Source of the DNA: an uncultured Bacteroidia bacterium
GTDB taxonomy: Bacteria > Bacteroidota > Bacteroidia > Bacteroidales > UBA932
DNA: 44,544 bases
Direction: 5' to 3'
Assembly: GCA_902772985.1 (NCBI GenBank)
Contig: CACYCP010000005.1
Location: 1-44,544, forward strand
Position 1 is the first letter of the stretch. The number at the start of each line of letters is the position of its first letter. The position numbers and the translations under genes were made by a program. Positions 17,798 to 25,634 of this stretch are shown piece by piece. The notes beneath the pieces are model-generated. The model did no database searches. It was not told where the DNA came from and was given only the letters and a program-made list of their open reading frames with translations.

Positions 17798-18877
17798 ATG
17801 AAGAAAACAATTTTTTTGCTGGGCGCACTTGTTGCCGTACTGGCCTCCTGTGACGATTTTTTCGGGAAAGAAGGAGAGGAAGACATGAAAGGGGAACTAC
17901 GGTGGACCATAGACTCTTCCACCCTCACGAAATCGGCCGAAGAAATCCCGGACACGAACGATTTTATACTTTCAATCTGCGACTCCAAGGGAAACCGCCT
18001 ATATGAGGGTAAATACGGAGATTCGCCCGAATACCTTAGCCTGGACGCCGGGAATTATACCATCAGACTAATCTCCCTGGATTTCAACGCTCCGGCCTTC
18101 TCCCGCCCCCAATATGGCGACGAGCAGCTGGTAATAGTCCCCCCTGGAGAATCAGTGTGCGCAAAACTGCAGTGTACGCTTCTCAACGCAGGAATAAAGC
18201 TTAACATCGGCTCGGATTTTCCTACAGCATTCCCCGACGGCATCCTGTATGTCAAACAGGAAAGCACACGCCTGAAATGGCTGTACAAGGAAAAACGAAT
18301 CGCCTATGTAATGCCCGGAGCCGTGTCGATCATCCTGTACAATGAAGGCAAGGACGTTCAGCTGCTCACTAGGACTCTGAAGCAAAGGGAAATCTTGAGC
18401 CTGAACGTATCGGTGGCGAATCGGGGCGCAAATTCCGGAAGCAGCCTCAGCGTATCGGTGGACACAAGCCGGAACTGGACCAACGACAGTTACATAATAG
18501 GCGGTGACAACAGCGGCGGCAATGGCGGTGGAAATGAGGACAAGAATGCCGTAAGCGTAGCAAATTCAGCCAATTACATAGGAAAGACCGTCTGGGTGTG
18601 CGGTTATATCGTGGGAGGCGACCTGTCCTCGTCGGGGGCAAGCGTCAAGACTTCCGGTATCAACAAGGACACGCACCTTGCCATTGCCGACCGCTCTTCG
18701 GTAACGGCGAAAAGTTCCTGCCTGGCTGTGGAATTGCCCAAAGGGGCCATCCGGGACGCACTTAACCTGGTTGACCATCCGGAACTGATCGGCCGAAGGG
18801 TTTATGTGAAGGGTAAGATTGTCGATGCCTACTTCAACACCCGCGGGATGAAGGGCACAAACGACTACGATTTTTAA
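17798..18877 (+). CDS. DUF4493/DUF6359 surface lipoprotein
   Basis: A 359-aa lipoprotein: signal peptide MKKTIFLLGALVAVLASC with Cys18. Residues about 35-225 are a DUF4493 domain (NDFILSICDSKGNRLYEGKYG, AFSRPQYGDEQLVIVPPGES, RNWTND), a beta-sandwich found in Bacteroidales outer-membrane or fimbrium-like proteins. After a Gly/Asn-rich linker (GGDNSGGNGGGN) comes a DUF6359 OB-like domain (about 250-359; YIGKTVWVCGYIVGG, GRRVYVKGKIVDAYF). The role is unknown; the architecture suggests surface display. I start at 17798; a second ATG three codons earlier (17789) is possible. The best upstream promoter candidate, TAACTTCG at 17748-17755, has one mismatch. It ends in a TTAA shared with the convergent cls stop. 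Confidence 0.85.
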   Translation: MKKTIFLLGALVAVLASCDDFFGKEGEEDMKGELRWTIDSSTLTKSAEEIPDTNDFILSICDSKGNRLYEGKYGDSPEYLSLDAGNYTIRLISLDFNAPAFSRPQYGDEQLVIVPPGESVCAKLQCTLLNAGIKLNIGSDFPTAFPDGILYVKQESTRLKWLYKEKRIAYVMPGAVSIILYNEGKDVQLLTRTLKQREILSLNVSVANRGANSGSSLSVSVDTSRNWTNDSYIIGGDNSGGNGGGNEDKNAVSVANSANYIGKTVWVCGYIVGGDLSSSGASVKTSGINKDTHLAIADRSSVTAKSSCLAVELPKGAIRDALNLVDHPELIGRRVYVKGKIVDAYFNTRGMKGTNDYDF

Positions 18878-20316
18878 AAAATGCGGTAGAAAGTGCGAAC
18901 TATATTGGAAGCGAGCGTTTGATACCACTTCCTGGAGGCCAGCCAGGATTCAAGTTTCACCTCCTTGATTTCCAGCTTGTCTTCCAGGAAGATTTCCTTG
19001 CAGGCCAGGGCAGTTTCCTTGGCATAAATGAAACAGTTGCACTCCGTGTTAAGGAAGAAACTCCGCTCGTCCAAGTTGGTACCGCCGATGATGGAAATGT
19101 AATCATCGGCAACCAAAGTCTTGGAATGGATGAACTCTCCTCCACGCTCAAAAATGCGCACCCCGGCCTCCAGGCATTCCTTGTAATAAGCCCTGTTCCC
19201 ATTTCCGCACACCGGGGTATCCACAACAAGGGGTAACATCAGGCGCACGTCCACACCCCTTAATGCGGCCGATTTTATCCCGTCCAGGAAGGAATTCGGT
19301 GGAAGGAAATACGGCGTCTGGATATAGATATAGTCCTTGGCATTGTTCAATATCCACTCGTAGCCCAAGCGGGTCATTTCGTATCGGCATTCGGGAGCAT
19401 CGGTAACAGCCTGAACGGTCTGGTTTTTCAAAGGGAAATCATAACCGGGCAGTTCCGTATCGAAATAGCTTTCAAGAGGCTTGTCAAACGTCCCGTCACA
19501 ATTAAGCCAAAGGTCCATGAAGGAGGCGGTCAGGCGGTGGATAAGCGGTCCTGTCAGGAAGATGTGAGTGTCTCTCCAGTGATAGAAATAATTGTCGTTC
19601 AGGTTCATGCCTCCCGTAAATGCGCTTTTTCCGTCAATTACCACAATCTTTCTGTGGTTCTGGTAATTGATACGCATAAGAAAGATTTCAAGCCCGTAGC
19701 GGATGCTGGTATAAGGAATCACTTTTATACCGGCTTCCTTCATTTCCCTGAAAAAGGAACGGGGGAAAAAGAGCGAGTTGAAATTGTTGTTCAGAAGGCA
19801 GACCTCTACGCCTTCGGCAACCTTTTTCATTAGCAGTTCCTTCACTTCGGTTCCTGCCCTGTCGCAGCCAAAACGGAAATACTCGATGAGGATGAACTTT
19901 TTGGCCTTGGCCAGCTCTTCCAGAAGCAGTTCCCTTTTCCTGGCGCCGGTAATGATTATTTCAAAGGAATTGCCTTCATATACCTTGTTGCCCTCCCCGA
20001 CGGCTTCCATCAGTTTTGCCAGGGGACGGAATTCCTCCTTGATGCAAGAGAAATTCTCCTTTGGGAAAAGTTTGCTGTCCAAACGCTCACGGAGCAGTTT
20101 TTCCGACTTCTCATGCAGCTTTTTTCTATAGGCGTCGGTACTGTAATTGATACCCGCCAAAAGATAGAAGAACATACTTATCCCCGGAACGAAGATAAGG
20201 GCGAACAGCCATGCAAGACGGCTGTCACTGTCCTTCGTGCCCATCAGCACCTGAATGATGGCGCCGATGTGCAAAAAAAGGTGTATCGCAGTGAGAATCC
20301 AGATTAAAATCATCAC
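18874..20316 (-). CDS. cls: Cardiolipin synthase (phospholipase D family)
   Basis: A 480-aa membrane enzyme that condenses phosphatidylglycerol into cardiolipin. Two N-terminal membrane helices (PLDc_N, residues 2-25 and 33-56) precede two HKD phosphodiesterase motifs: H221-K223-D228 (HRKIVVIDGKSAFTGGMNLN) and H397-K399-D404 (HSKTLVADDYISIIGGTNLD). Both are intact and the length is typical of bacterial ClsA. The start follows the kinase stop with no gap (20316/20317), so the two are cotranscribed. The stop overlaps the convergent lipoprotein stop. Confidence 0.92.
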   Translation of the reverse strand: MMILIWILTAIHLFLHIGAIIQVLMGTKDSDSRLAWLFALIFVPGISMFFYLLAGINYSTDAYRKKLHEKSEKLLRERLDSKLFPKENFSCIKEEFRPLAKLMEAVGEGNKVYEGNSFEIIITGARKRELLLEELAKAKKFILIEYFRFGCDRAGTEVKELLMKKVAEGVEVCLLNNNFNSLFFPRSFFREMKEAGIKVIPYTSIRYGLEIFLMRINYQNHRKIVVIDGKSAFTGGMNLNDNYFYHWRDTHIFLTGPLIHRLTASFMDLWLNCDGTFDKPLESYFDTELPGYDFPLKNQTVQAVTDAPECRYEMTRLGYEWILNNAKDYIYIQTPYFLPPNSFLDGIKSAALRGVDVRLMLPLVVDTPVCGNGNRAYYKECLEAGVRIFERGGEFIHSKTLVADDYISIIGGTNLDERSFFLNTECNCFIYAKETALACKEIFLEDKLEIKEVKLESWLASRKWYQTLASNIVRTFYRIF

Positions 20317-20976
20317 TTACTTTCCTGTAGCCTTGATATATTTGAGGATGAGGAGGACGGCTTCGTCGTCGGTAATGTTGCCTACGTTCAGCACAAGGTC
20401 ATAGTTTCTGGAGTCGTAACGGCTGACGCCGGCAAAGCGCTTGATGTAGTTCTCACGGGCCTTGTCCACTTTGTCAATGGCTTTAATGGCTTCTTCCTCG
20501 CTAAGATTCTGCTTACGCATCACGCGCTGCACCCGCCACTGCTTCGGGGCACGGATAAAGATATCCAACCTGTTTGGGAAATCCTTGAGCACGAAGAAAC
20601 CGGAACGGCCTGCAATTACGCAGGGAGCCTCTTTCGCTATCTCGCGAAGGATTTCCGATTCGGCCTTGAATATTTCCTCGGGACGAATATTCTTTTCGCT
20701 CCACTCTTCCAGCTCGGAAATCTCCAAACCGGTAAAGGCACCGCCCTCTGGGACAGGGGCCACAAAATCCAGCACGTCCCTGAACCAGTTGCTCTTCTTG
20801 GCTTTGATGGATTCAATCTCACCCGGGGACAGGTTAAACTTGGCCATAAGGCCCTCAATAAGGTTTTTATCGGAAAAACGGGCATTGAGCTGGGCGGCTA
20901 GTTTCTTGCCGATGGTGCGGCCGCCAGAGCCAAGTTCACGGCTGATAGTAATGACAAAAGGCTGCTTCGTATCCAT
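20317..20976 (-). CDS. Cytidylate kinase-like protein
   Basis: A 219-aa P-loop kinase of the Cytidylate_kin2 family. It begins with ITISRELGSGGRTIGKKLAA, the family's unusual P-loop, followed by FSDKNLIEGL and VIAGRSGFFVLKDFP. These proteins resemble CMP kinase but are distinct from the essential cmk, and substrates are mostly untested. Being fused in one transcription unit with cls, it may serve CTP/CDP-alcohol supply for phospholipid synthesis, which is inference from context. The ATG at 20976 lies 20 nt after a TATATTTG box. Confidence 0.86.
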   Translation of the reverse strand: MDTKQPFVITISRELGSGGRTIGKKLAAQLNARFSDKNLIEGLMAKFNLSPGEIESIKAKKSNWFRDVLDFVAPVPEGGAFTGLEISELEEWSEKNIRPEEIFKAESEILREIAKEAPCVIAGRSGFFVLKDFPNRLDIFIRAPKQWRVQRVMRKQNLSEEEAIKAIDKVDKARENYIKRFAGVSRYDSRNYDLVLNVGNITDDEAVLLILKYIKATGK

Positions 20977-20996
20977 AATAATCTGTCTTTGAAAGA

Positions 20997-21004
20997 CAAA
21001 TATA
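20997..21004 (-). promoter_or_regulatory. -7 box of the kinase-cls unit
   Basis: The minus strand reads TATATTTG, an exact box 20 nt before the kinase ATG. It is back to back with the box of the rightward phosphatase gene, 12 nt away, so the two promoters must overlap and may interfere. Confidence 0.65.
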
Positions 21005-21016
21005 ATGAAAAAATTG

Positions 21017-21024
21017 TATTTTTG
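21017..21024 (+). promoter_or_regulatory. -7 box of the phosphatase gene, nearly touching its start
   Basis: TATTTTTG, an exact TAnnTTTG box, ending only 3 nt before the GTG at 21028. Transcription would begin at or within the start codon, giving a leaderless mRNA. Confidence 0.6.
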
Positions 21025-21027
21025 TAC

Positions 21028-21816
21028 GTGTTTGAGAAAATCATAAATGCCAGGGATCTGGGCGGCATAGCCATAGACGGCAAAACTGTACGTAAAGGCT
21101 TGCTGCTCAGGTCTGGGAATCTGTATTCCGCCACCGAGGCCGATATCGCCCGCCTGCGGGACGAATTCAAGTTGAAACGGATTTTCGATTTCCGAACCTA
21201 TCCGGAATCCCGGATGCAGCCGGACAAGACCATCCCGGGAGCGGAATATCTCCTGCTTCCAACCTTGGACCAGGCAGCCGAAAAAGCCACGGGAGAAGCC
21301 ATCCCGGAGGAAATCTGGCTGGACCTTTCAAGGCACATCCTTCAACTGGCTTTCATGAGACAATTCCAGGAAAAAGGCCGGGAACTGTACCCCTCCCTTG
21401 TCATGAGCGAGTATTCGCAGCTTCAGTATGCCACCTTCCTGAACCTCATTCTGGAAACTGAAGGCGGGGCGGTCCTGTGGCACTGTTCGCAAGGGAAAGA
21501 CCGCACCGGAATAGGTGCAGCCCTGTTGTTGGCGGCACTGGGGGCAAGTGAAGAAACCATTATCCAGGATTTCGCCCTCTCGAACATAACCTACGCCAGC
21601 CAGGTTAATCTGCTGGTAAAGAAAATAATGGAAATGGGAGGCGGAGAAGAGGAAATGGACGTAATCCGGGCCTTTATGGGAGTGAGCGTAAGGAATTTCC
21701 GCCGGGCCTTGGCACTTGTCCGCTCCAATTGGGGCAGTATGGATTCGTACCTTGAAACCCGCATGGGAATAGGCAAAAGGGAAAGGGAAATTCTTCGTTC
21801 AAAATATCTGCAATAA
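21028..21816 (+). CDS. Tyrosine/serine protein phosphatase (Y_phosphatase3-like)
   Basis: About 262 aa, a dual-specificity-like phosphatase with the CX5R loop HCSQGKDRTG (Cys153 counting from GTG) and the upstream family motif NARDLGG, close to the usual NFRDLGG. No signal peptide, so cytoplasmic. The start is uncertain: a TTG at 20989 is in frame, but it lies upstream of the TATTTTTG box, and the only other early option is GTG at 21028, which I choose; no ATG occurs before the conserved domain. It is followed by the RsbW-like and STAS genes. The target is unknown; close family members include bacterial tyrosine/lipid phosphatases. Confidence 0.82.
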   Translation: MFEKIINARDLGGIAIDGKTVRKGLLLRSGNLYSATEADIARLRDEFKLKRIFDFRTYPESRMQPDKTIPGAEYLLLPTLDQAAEKATGEAIPEEIWLDLSRHILQLAFMRQFQEKGRELYPSLVMSEYSQLQYATFLNLILETEGGAVLWHCSQGKDRTGIGAALLLAALGASEETIIQDFALSNITYASQVNLLVKKIMEMGGGEEEMDVIRAFMGVSVRNFRRALALVRSNWGSMDSYLETRMGIGKREREILRSKYLQ

Positions 21817-21827
21817 AAATATTTAAT

Positions 21828-21835
21828 TATATTTG
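21828..21835 (+). promoter_or_regulatory. -7 box of the RsbW-like gene, nearly touching its ATG
   Basis: TATATTTG, an exact TAnnTTTG box, with only 4 nt (CAGT) before the ATG at 21840. It implies a leaderless transcript and separates this pair from the phosphatase gene. Confidence 0.6.
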
Positions 21836-21839
21836 CAGT

Positions 21840-22253
21840 ATGAACCGGGAATATCAGCTTGTCCTTCATAATGATATAAGGCAAATCCCTGAACTGGCAA
21901 CGTTCGTGGAGCATATTGCGAACGAAGCCAATATGGATGTGTCCACTGCTTTGAGCGTGAATCTCGCCCTGGAAGAGGCTGTTACCAACGTGATGCTGTA
22001 TGCCTATCCCAAAAACACTAAGGGACAGGTGGACATCAAGGCAAGCATACTTCCGGAAAAGATCCGCTTCGTGATTACGGACAGCGGCATTCCCTTCGAC
22101 CCAACCGAAAAAGAGGATGTCAACGTGGACCTCAGCCTTGAAGACCGCCCCATTGGAGGTTTAGGCATATTCCTTGTACGCAACATCATGGATCAGATTG
22201 CCTATTGCAGGAAAGACGGGAAAAACATTTTGTCAATGATAAAAACAATATAA
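21840..22253 (+). CDS. RsbW/SpoIIAB-like anti-sigma kinase (HATPase_c)
   Basis: A 137-aa cytoplasmic GHKL ATPase. The N-box is LNLALEEAVTNVMLYAYPKN, the G1 box ITDSGIPFDP, and the G2 box PIGGLGIFLVRNIMDQ. In partner-switching systems such a kinase binds and phosphorylates a STAS antagonist on serine and, when free, sequesters a sigma factor or other effector. The STAS gene follows after 2 nt, so the two form the core of a switch. No cognate sigma factor or PP2C/SpoIIE phosphatase is in the window, and what it controls is unknown. Confidence 0.88.
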   Translation: MNREYQLVLHNDIRQIPELATFVEHIANEANMDVSTALSVNLALEEAVTNVMLYAYPKNTKGQVDIKASILPEKIRFVITDSGIPFDPTEKEDVNVDLSLEDRPIGGLGIFLVRNIMDQIAYCRKDGKNILSMIKTI

Positions 22254-22255
22254 CT

Positions 22256-22549
22256 ATGGAAGTACAGATCAACGGACTCACAGCATCCCTCATCGGCCGG
22301 CTTGACACCCCTGCATCCCAGGAAACGATGGAAGCCCTTGCTCCCCTGTTCGAACAGGCCGATAATACAATTGTGCTCGATTGCAGCCAATTGGAATATA
22401 TCAGCAGCTCGGGCCTGCGTATTTTCCTGATGCTAAGGAAACAAGCCGCGGCAAAGGGCGGAAAGGTAATTGTGAAGGGTATCCAGGAAGATATCCGGAA
22501 AGTCTTTATGATGACTGGCTTCCTGAACCTGTTCGAGATTGAGGACTAA
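22256..22549 (+). CDS. STAS-domain anti-sigma factor antagonist
   Basis: A 97-aa STAS protein (SpoIIAA/RsbV type). The phospho-acceptor segment is YISSSGLRIFLML, with Ser51/Ser52 at the position of SpoIIAA Ser57/Ser58 before the invariant Gly; the hydrophobic core strand is ADNTIVLDCSQLEYI. Translation from the ATG at 22256 puts the domain at the very N-terminus; upstream in-frame codons overlap the kinase gene and are not needed. It is probably the substrate of the kinase encoded 2 nt upstream. It ends 7 nt before the convergent ABC ATPase stop. Confidence 0.88.
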   Translation: MEVQINGLTASLIGRLDTPASQETMEALAPLFEQADNTIVLDCSQLEYISSSGLRIFLMLRKQAAAKGGKVIVKGIQEDIRKVFMMTGFLNLFEIED

Positions 22550-22556
22550 GCGGTCT

Positions 22557-23195
22557 TCAATATGTCGGAAATGCCGCGTGGATTATATCCTCGCGGTTTT
22601 CTTTTGTCGAAACCAGAAATTCTCCGGAGGGAGTAAAAGCAAAAACCCTGTGTGCGACGGCAAGGGAATCCTGGATGTCGTGGGAAGAGAAAAGAACCGT
22701 CATGCCTTTCTTGGCTAATTCCGCCAGGCACTCCAGAACCATCTTCCTGTTTGTAACGTCCAGGAAGGCGGTGGGTTCGTCCAGAAGCAGGACCTTGGCA
22801 TCCCTTGCCAGGCCCAGGGCTATGCATCCCTTTTGGAATTCTCCGTCGCTAAGGGTAGATAAGTCCCTGTCCCTGAGGCCTTCCAGCGAAAGCAGGTGAA
22901 GTGCCTCGTCAATGCGCATCCGGGTTTCAGGCCTTAACAGTCCGGCCCAATTGCTCTCCCTGTAGCAGGCCGTGGCAAGGAAATCCTCCAGGGTGAAACC
23001 CCTCACTTTCGGGATGCCGGTCGGGACCAGCACAAAGGATGGATTTGCCCCTGAGAGGGCTCGCATCAAAGTGCTCTTGCCGCTGCCGTTCGCCCCGGCA
23101 AGAAGTACGCACTCCCCTTCCTCCAAACGGAAGGAGACATTCTGGGCAAGGAGTTTGTCCCCTGCGCGAAGCTCCATATCAATTACTTCTTTCAC
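22557..23195 (-). CDS. ABC importer ATPase, FecE/BtuD type
   Basis: About 212 aa, the ATPase of an iron/siderophore/cobalamin-class importer. Walker A is AGANGSGKST (about 33-42), Walker B VLLLDEPTAFLD, and the H-loop SSHD; the ABC signature is LSDGEFQKG instead of the usual LSGGE. I take the GTG at 23195 as start because it makes a GTGA overlap with the permease stop and keeps the first beta strand (VIDMELRAGDKLLA); an ATG at 23177 is the alternative. Longer upstream reading is only the shadow of the permease gene. It is the last gene of tyrS-rbfA-permease-FecCD-ATPase. Confidence 0.87.
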   Translation of the reverse strand: MKEVIDMELRAGDKLLAQNVSFRLEEGECVLLAGANGSGKSTLMRALSGANPSFVLVPTGIPKVRGFTLEDFLATACYRESNWAGLLRPETRMRIDEALHLLSLEGLRDRDLSTLSDGEFQKGCIALGLARDAKVLLLDEPTAFLDVTNRKMVLECLAELAKKGMTVLFSSHDIQDSLAVAHRVFAFTPSGEFLVSTKENREDIIHAAFPTY

Positions 23196-24109
23196 AAGCG
23201 ATTCCTCCACAATAAAACAATTATCAGGGGTATTCCCACAAGCGCCATGGTGCTTCCGGAAGGGAGAGTCACGGGGCCCAGGTGGGAAAGGATATCGGCC
23301 GAGAGGCAAAGGCAGGCGCCGGAAAGGAGTGACCAGGGCAAGACCTTCCTGTGGGCCGCAGTACCTCCGAATTTCCGCACCAGATGGGGAGCCGCTATTC
23401 CAACGAAGCCAAGCGGACCGCAGAAGGCAGTGACGACGCCGGTCATAAGGGCGCAGCAAATCATTACACGAATGCGAAGGGAACGCAGGGAAACACCGCT
23501 GGCTCCGGCGAATTCATCGCCGAAAAGCACCAGGTCGAAGTCTTTCACCGCCGCTATGGAAAGCGCAAACCCCAGCACCAAAGCCGCTCCCATAATGGCC
23601 AGGGACGGATATCCGGCCAGTGAGAAACTGCCCGCCATCCAGCTGTAGAACAGTTTCAGGCTCTCTTCCCCGGCGGAATACTGAAGTATGGAACTTATTG
23701 CACTAATGACGAAGCCCAGCATTACGCCAGCCAGAAGGAGCGTCCCTGCACTCTGTACTTTTGATGCCACCGCAATAATAAATGCACCAGTAATGGCGGC
23801 GCCAAGGAAGGCCGCTCCTGCAAGCGTCCAGCTGCCGCCCGAAACGAAGGCAAGAGCCGCGATGGCGGCACCGAGGCCGGCTCCGCCTGAAACGCCCATT
23901 ATATGGGGATCGGCCAGAGGATTTCTGAAAAGGGCCTGCATCTGGGCACCGGAAAGGGCAAGGGAGGCGCCTCCGATTACCGCGGCCAGCATTCTTGGGA
24001 AACGGAGCTTCCAGAACACCACGGCATCAGGGATGGAAAAGCCGTGCCCGGCAAGCAAATCCAAACCGGCCAGAAGCAGCAGCAGAACTATCCACAGATA
24101 CTTTTTCAT
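23192..24109 (-). CDS. FecCD-family ABC importer permease
   Basis: A 305-aa inner-membrane permease for iron-siderophore, haem or cobalamin uptake. The family signatures RFPRMLAAVIGGASLALSGA and QALFRNPLADPHIMGVSGGAG are near the N-terminus (about 32-77), and GFVGIAAPHLVRKFGG near residue 235 is the ATPase-coupling region. About nine to ten membrane helices can be seen. It is slightly shorter than the common 330 aa. It is coupled by 4-bp overlaps to the FtsX-like permease upstream and the ATPase downstream. No periplasmic binding protein or TonB receptor is in the window, so the substrate is unknown. Confidence 0.9.
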   Translation of the reverse strand: MKKYLWIVLLLLLAGLDLLAGHGFSIPDAVVFWKLRFPRMLAAVIGGASLALSGAQMQALFRNPLADPHIMGVSGGAGLGAAIAALAFVSGGSWTLAGAAFLGAAITGAFIIAVASKVQSAGTLLLAGVMLGFVISAISSILQYSAGEESLKLFYSWMAGSFSLAGYPSLAIMGAALVLGFALSIAAVKDFDLVLFGDEFAGASGVSLRSLRIRVMICCALMTGVVTAFCGPLGFVGIAAPHLVRKFGGTAAHRKVLPWSLLSGACLCLSADILSHLGPVTLPSGSTMALVGIPLIIVLLWRNRL

Positions 24110-25290
24110 ATCTTCCGCGATGGGATGAAAGCCATAAGGAAACCGACAAGTCCGACTCCGGCGATTGTACCGATAATGTCCCAGGCCTTAAGCGAAACCG
24201 GATAGGCATCAATTACATAGTTCCCGGGCATTCCCACAAGGCCTGTCTTCTGCTGAAGAAACACCAGAAGAATACCCAAAACCAGACCGGCAAGCATTCC
24301 GACAAGGGAAACCAGCCAGCCCTCCATAAGGAAAATGCTGCGAAGCATAGGCTCCGGAGCGCCAAGGCTGCGAAGCGTCCCAACATCCCCCTGCTTTTCA
24401 ATGACAAGCATCTTGAGGGAGCTGTAAACGTTGAACGCGATGATAAGGACAATGAATATAAGGATAAGGAAGATGGCCAGTTTCTCGTAGCGCATCATCC
24501 GGTACAAGGATTCGTCCTGCTGGAAGCGGTCAAGGACACGGAAAGACGGTCCCAGACGCTCTGTAAGCTCTTTTTTCAAGACTTCCGTTTGTCCCTGGGC
24601 CGAGCAGATCTCCAGGCTGGAAACCTCGGCGGGATACTCCAGGAGGTCGCGCACCAGGACGATGGGAACAATCAGGACGGAGGCGTCCGAATCCGAATCC
24701 ACTGATACCACTCCGCCAAGCCGGACTTTTACGCTACGAAGCGAGGCGGCAGGGTTTGCGACGGATATCTGAAGTTTGCGTGATGGATAATGTATTTCCA
24801 GGGGCGTCACGAAGCGGGGGTTCACGCCCAATGAGAAAGCCAGGTTTGCTCCGGCTATGCATCTTGGCTGTCCGCCCTCTTCCAGGGCCCATTTCCCATC
24901 GACCACATGCTCCTTCAAGGGAGAAGTTTCCTCCCCCACGCTGTCAATTCCCTTCACCCTTGCAAGTTTCTGCGTCCCTTCGTACGAGACGAAAACCTGT
25001 TCTTCCAGAACGCTGGAAAGGCTAATGATGCGTTCATCCTCAAGCAGCCACTCCAAGGACGAGGGATCGAAGACTTTTCCTGCCGACGGCTTTATCTGAA
25101 GGTCTCCCCTGGCATCGTCCAGGCTCTTTGAAACAATATCCCTGAAGCCATTGAAAACCGAAAGAATCACGATGAGAGCCGCCGTGCCCACAGCCATCCC
25201 CACCATTCCTATGCCCGAAATCATATTAATAACATTATACGATTTCCTGGCAAAGAGATAGCGGAAGGCAAAGCGTAGCGGCAGGTTCAC
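24106..25290 (-). CDS. FtsX-like / LolC-LolE family permease
   Basis: A 394-aa ABC-transporter permease. The N-terminal helix and LolC/E motif RFAFRYLFARKSYNVINMIS precede a periplasmic MacB_PCD-type domain (about 45-255), and three C-terminal helices form the FtsX domain (AIFLILIFIVLIIAFNVYSS, WLVSLVGMLAGLVLGILLVF and a last helix). Family members extract lipoproteins for outer-membrane delivery or drive other membrane-protein remodelling. The LolD-like ATPase is not adjacent; the downstream ATPase is of the FecE importer class. It directly follows rbfA (4-bp ATGA overlap), an order common in Bacteroidales. Confidence 0.87.
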   Translation of the reverse strand: MNLPLRFAFRYLFARKSYNVINMISGIGMVGMAVGTAALIVILSVFNGFRDIVSKSLDDARGDLQIKPSAGKVFDPSSLEWLLEDERIISLSSVLEEQVFVSYEGTQKLARVKGIDSVGEETSPLKEHVVDGKWALEEGGQPRCIAGANLAFSLGVNPRFVTPLEIHYPSRKLQISVANPAASLRSVKVRLGGVVSVDSDSDASVLIVPIVLVRDLLEYPAEVSSLEICSAQGQTEVLKKELTERLGPSFRVLDRFQQDESLYRMMRYEKLAIFLILIFIVLIIAFNVYSSLKMLVIEKQGDVGTLRSLGAPEPMLRSIFLMEGWLVSLVGMLAGLVLGILLVFLQQKTGLVGMPGNYVIDAYPVSLKAWDIIGTIAGVGLVGFLMAFIPSRKI

Positions 25291-25634
25291 TTTTTCAAAA
25301 GTTGTTCAATGTGCTCGGCGTAATCGAGGGATGTATCCAGCAGGAAGATGAGTTCCGGTACTATGCGGAACTGCTTGGCAATAACATGTCCAAGTTCTCC
25401 CCTGATGGCTTTGTTGTTTTCTTCCAGGATGGCCATGACGGACTCCTGTTTCTCTGAAGGGAAAATGCTCACATACACCTTTGCGACAGACAAGTCCGGA
25501 CTAACGCGCACTTCGCTCACGGTAACGAGAGCCCCGTCAAAAGCGGCCATACCCTTGGCCCGGATAATCTCGGCCAGGTCTTTCTGTATTTCCCTTGCAA
25601 CCTTCAGTTGCCTTGTACTTGCTGGTTTTTCCAT
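25287..25634 (-). CDS. rbfA: Ribosome-binding factor A
   Basis: A 115-aa KH-fold protein that binds the 30S subunit during 16S rRNA 5'-end maturation. Recognisable sequence: RQLKVAREIQKDLAEIIRAK, VTVSEVRVSPDLSVAKVYVS and the C-terminal RIVPELIFLLDTSLDYAEHI. The length is normal. Its ATG shares one base with the tyrS stop (TAATG), and its stop overlaps the permease start by 4 bp, so tyrS, rbfA and the transport genes look translationally coupled. Confidence 0.94.
   Translation of the reverse strand: MEKPASTRQLKVAREIQKDLAEIIRAKGMAAFDGALVTVSEVRVSPDLSVAKVYVSIFPSEKQESVMAILEENNKAIRGELGHVIAKQFRIVPELIFLLDTSLDYAEHIEQLLKK

Noticed and set aside
23193-23459. N-terminal extension of the ABC ATPase to 23459
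   Set aside because: The extra residues overlap the FecCD permease and have no ABC-like sequence; the GTGA junction gives the better start.
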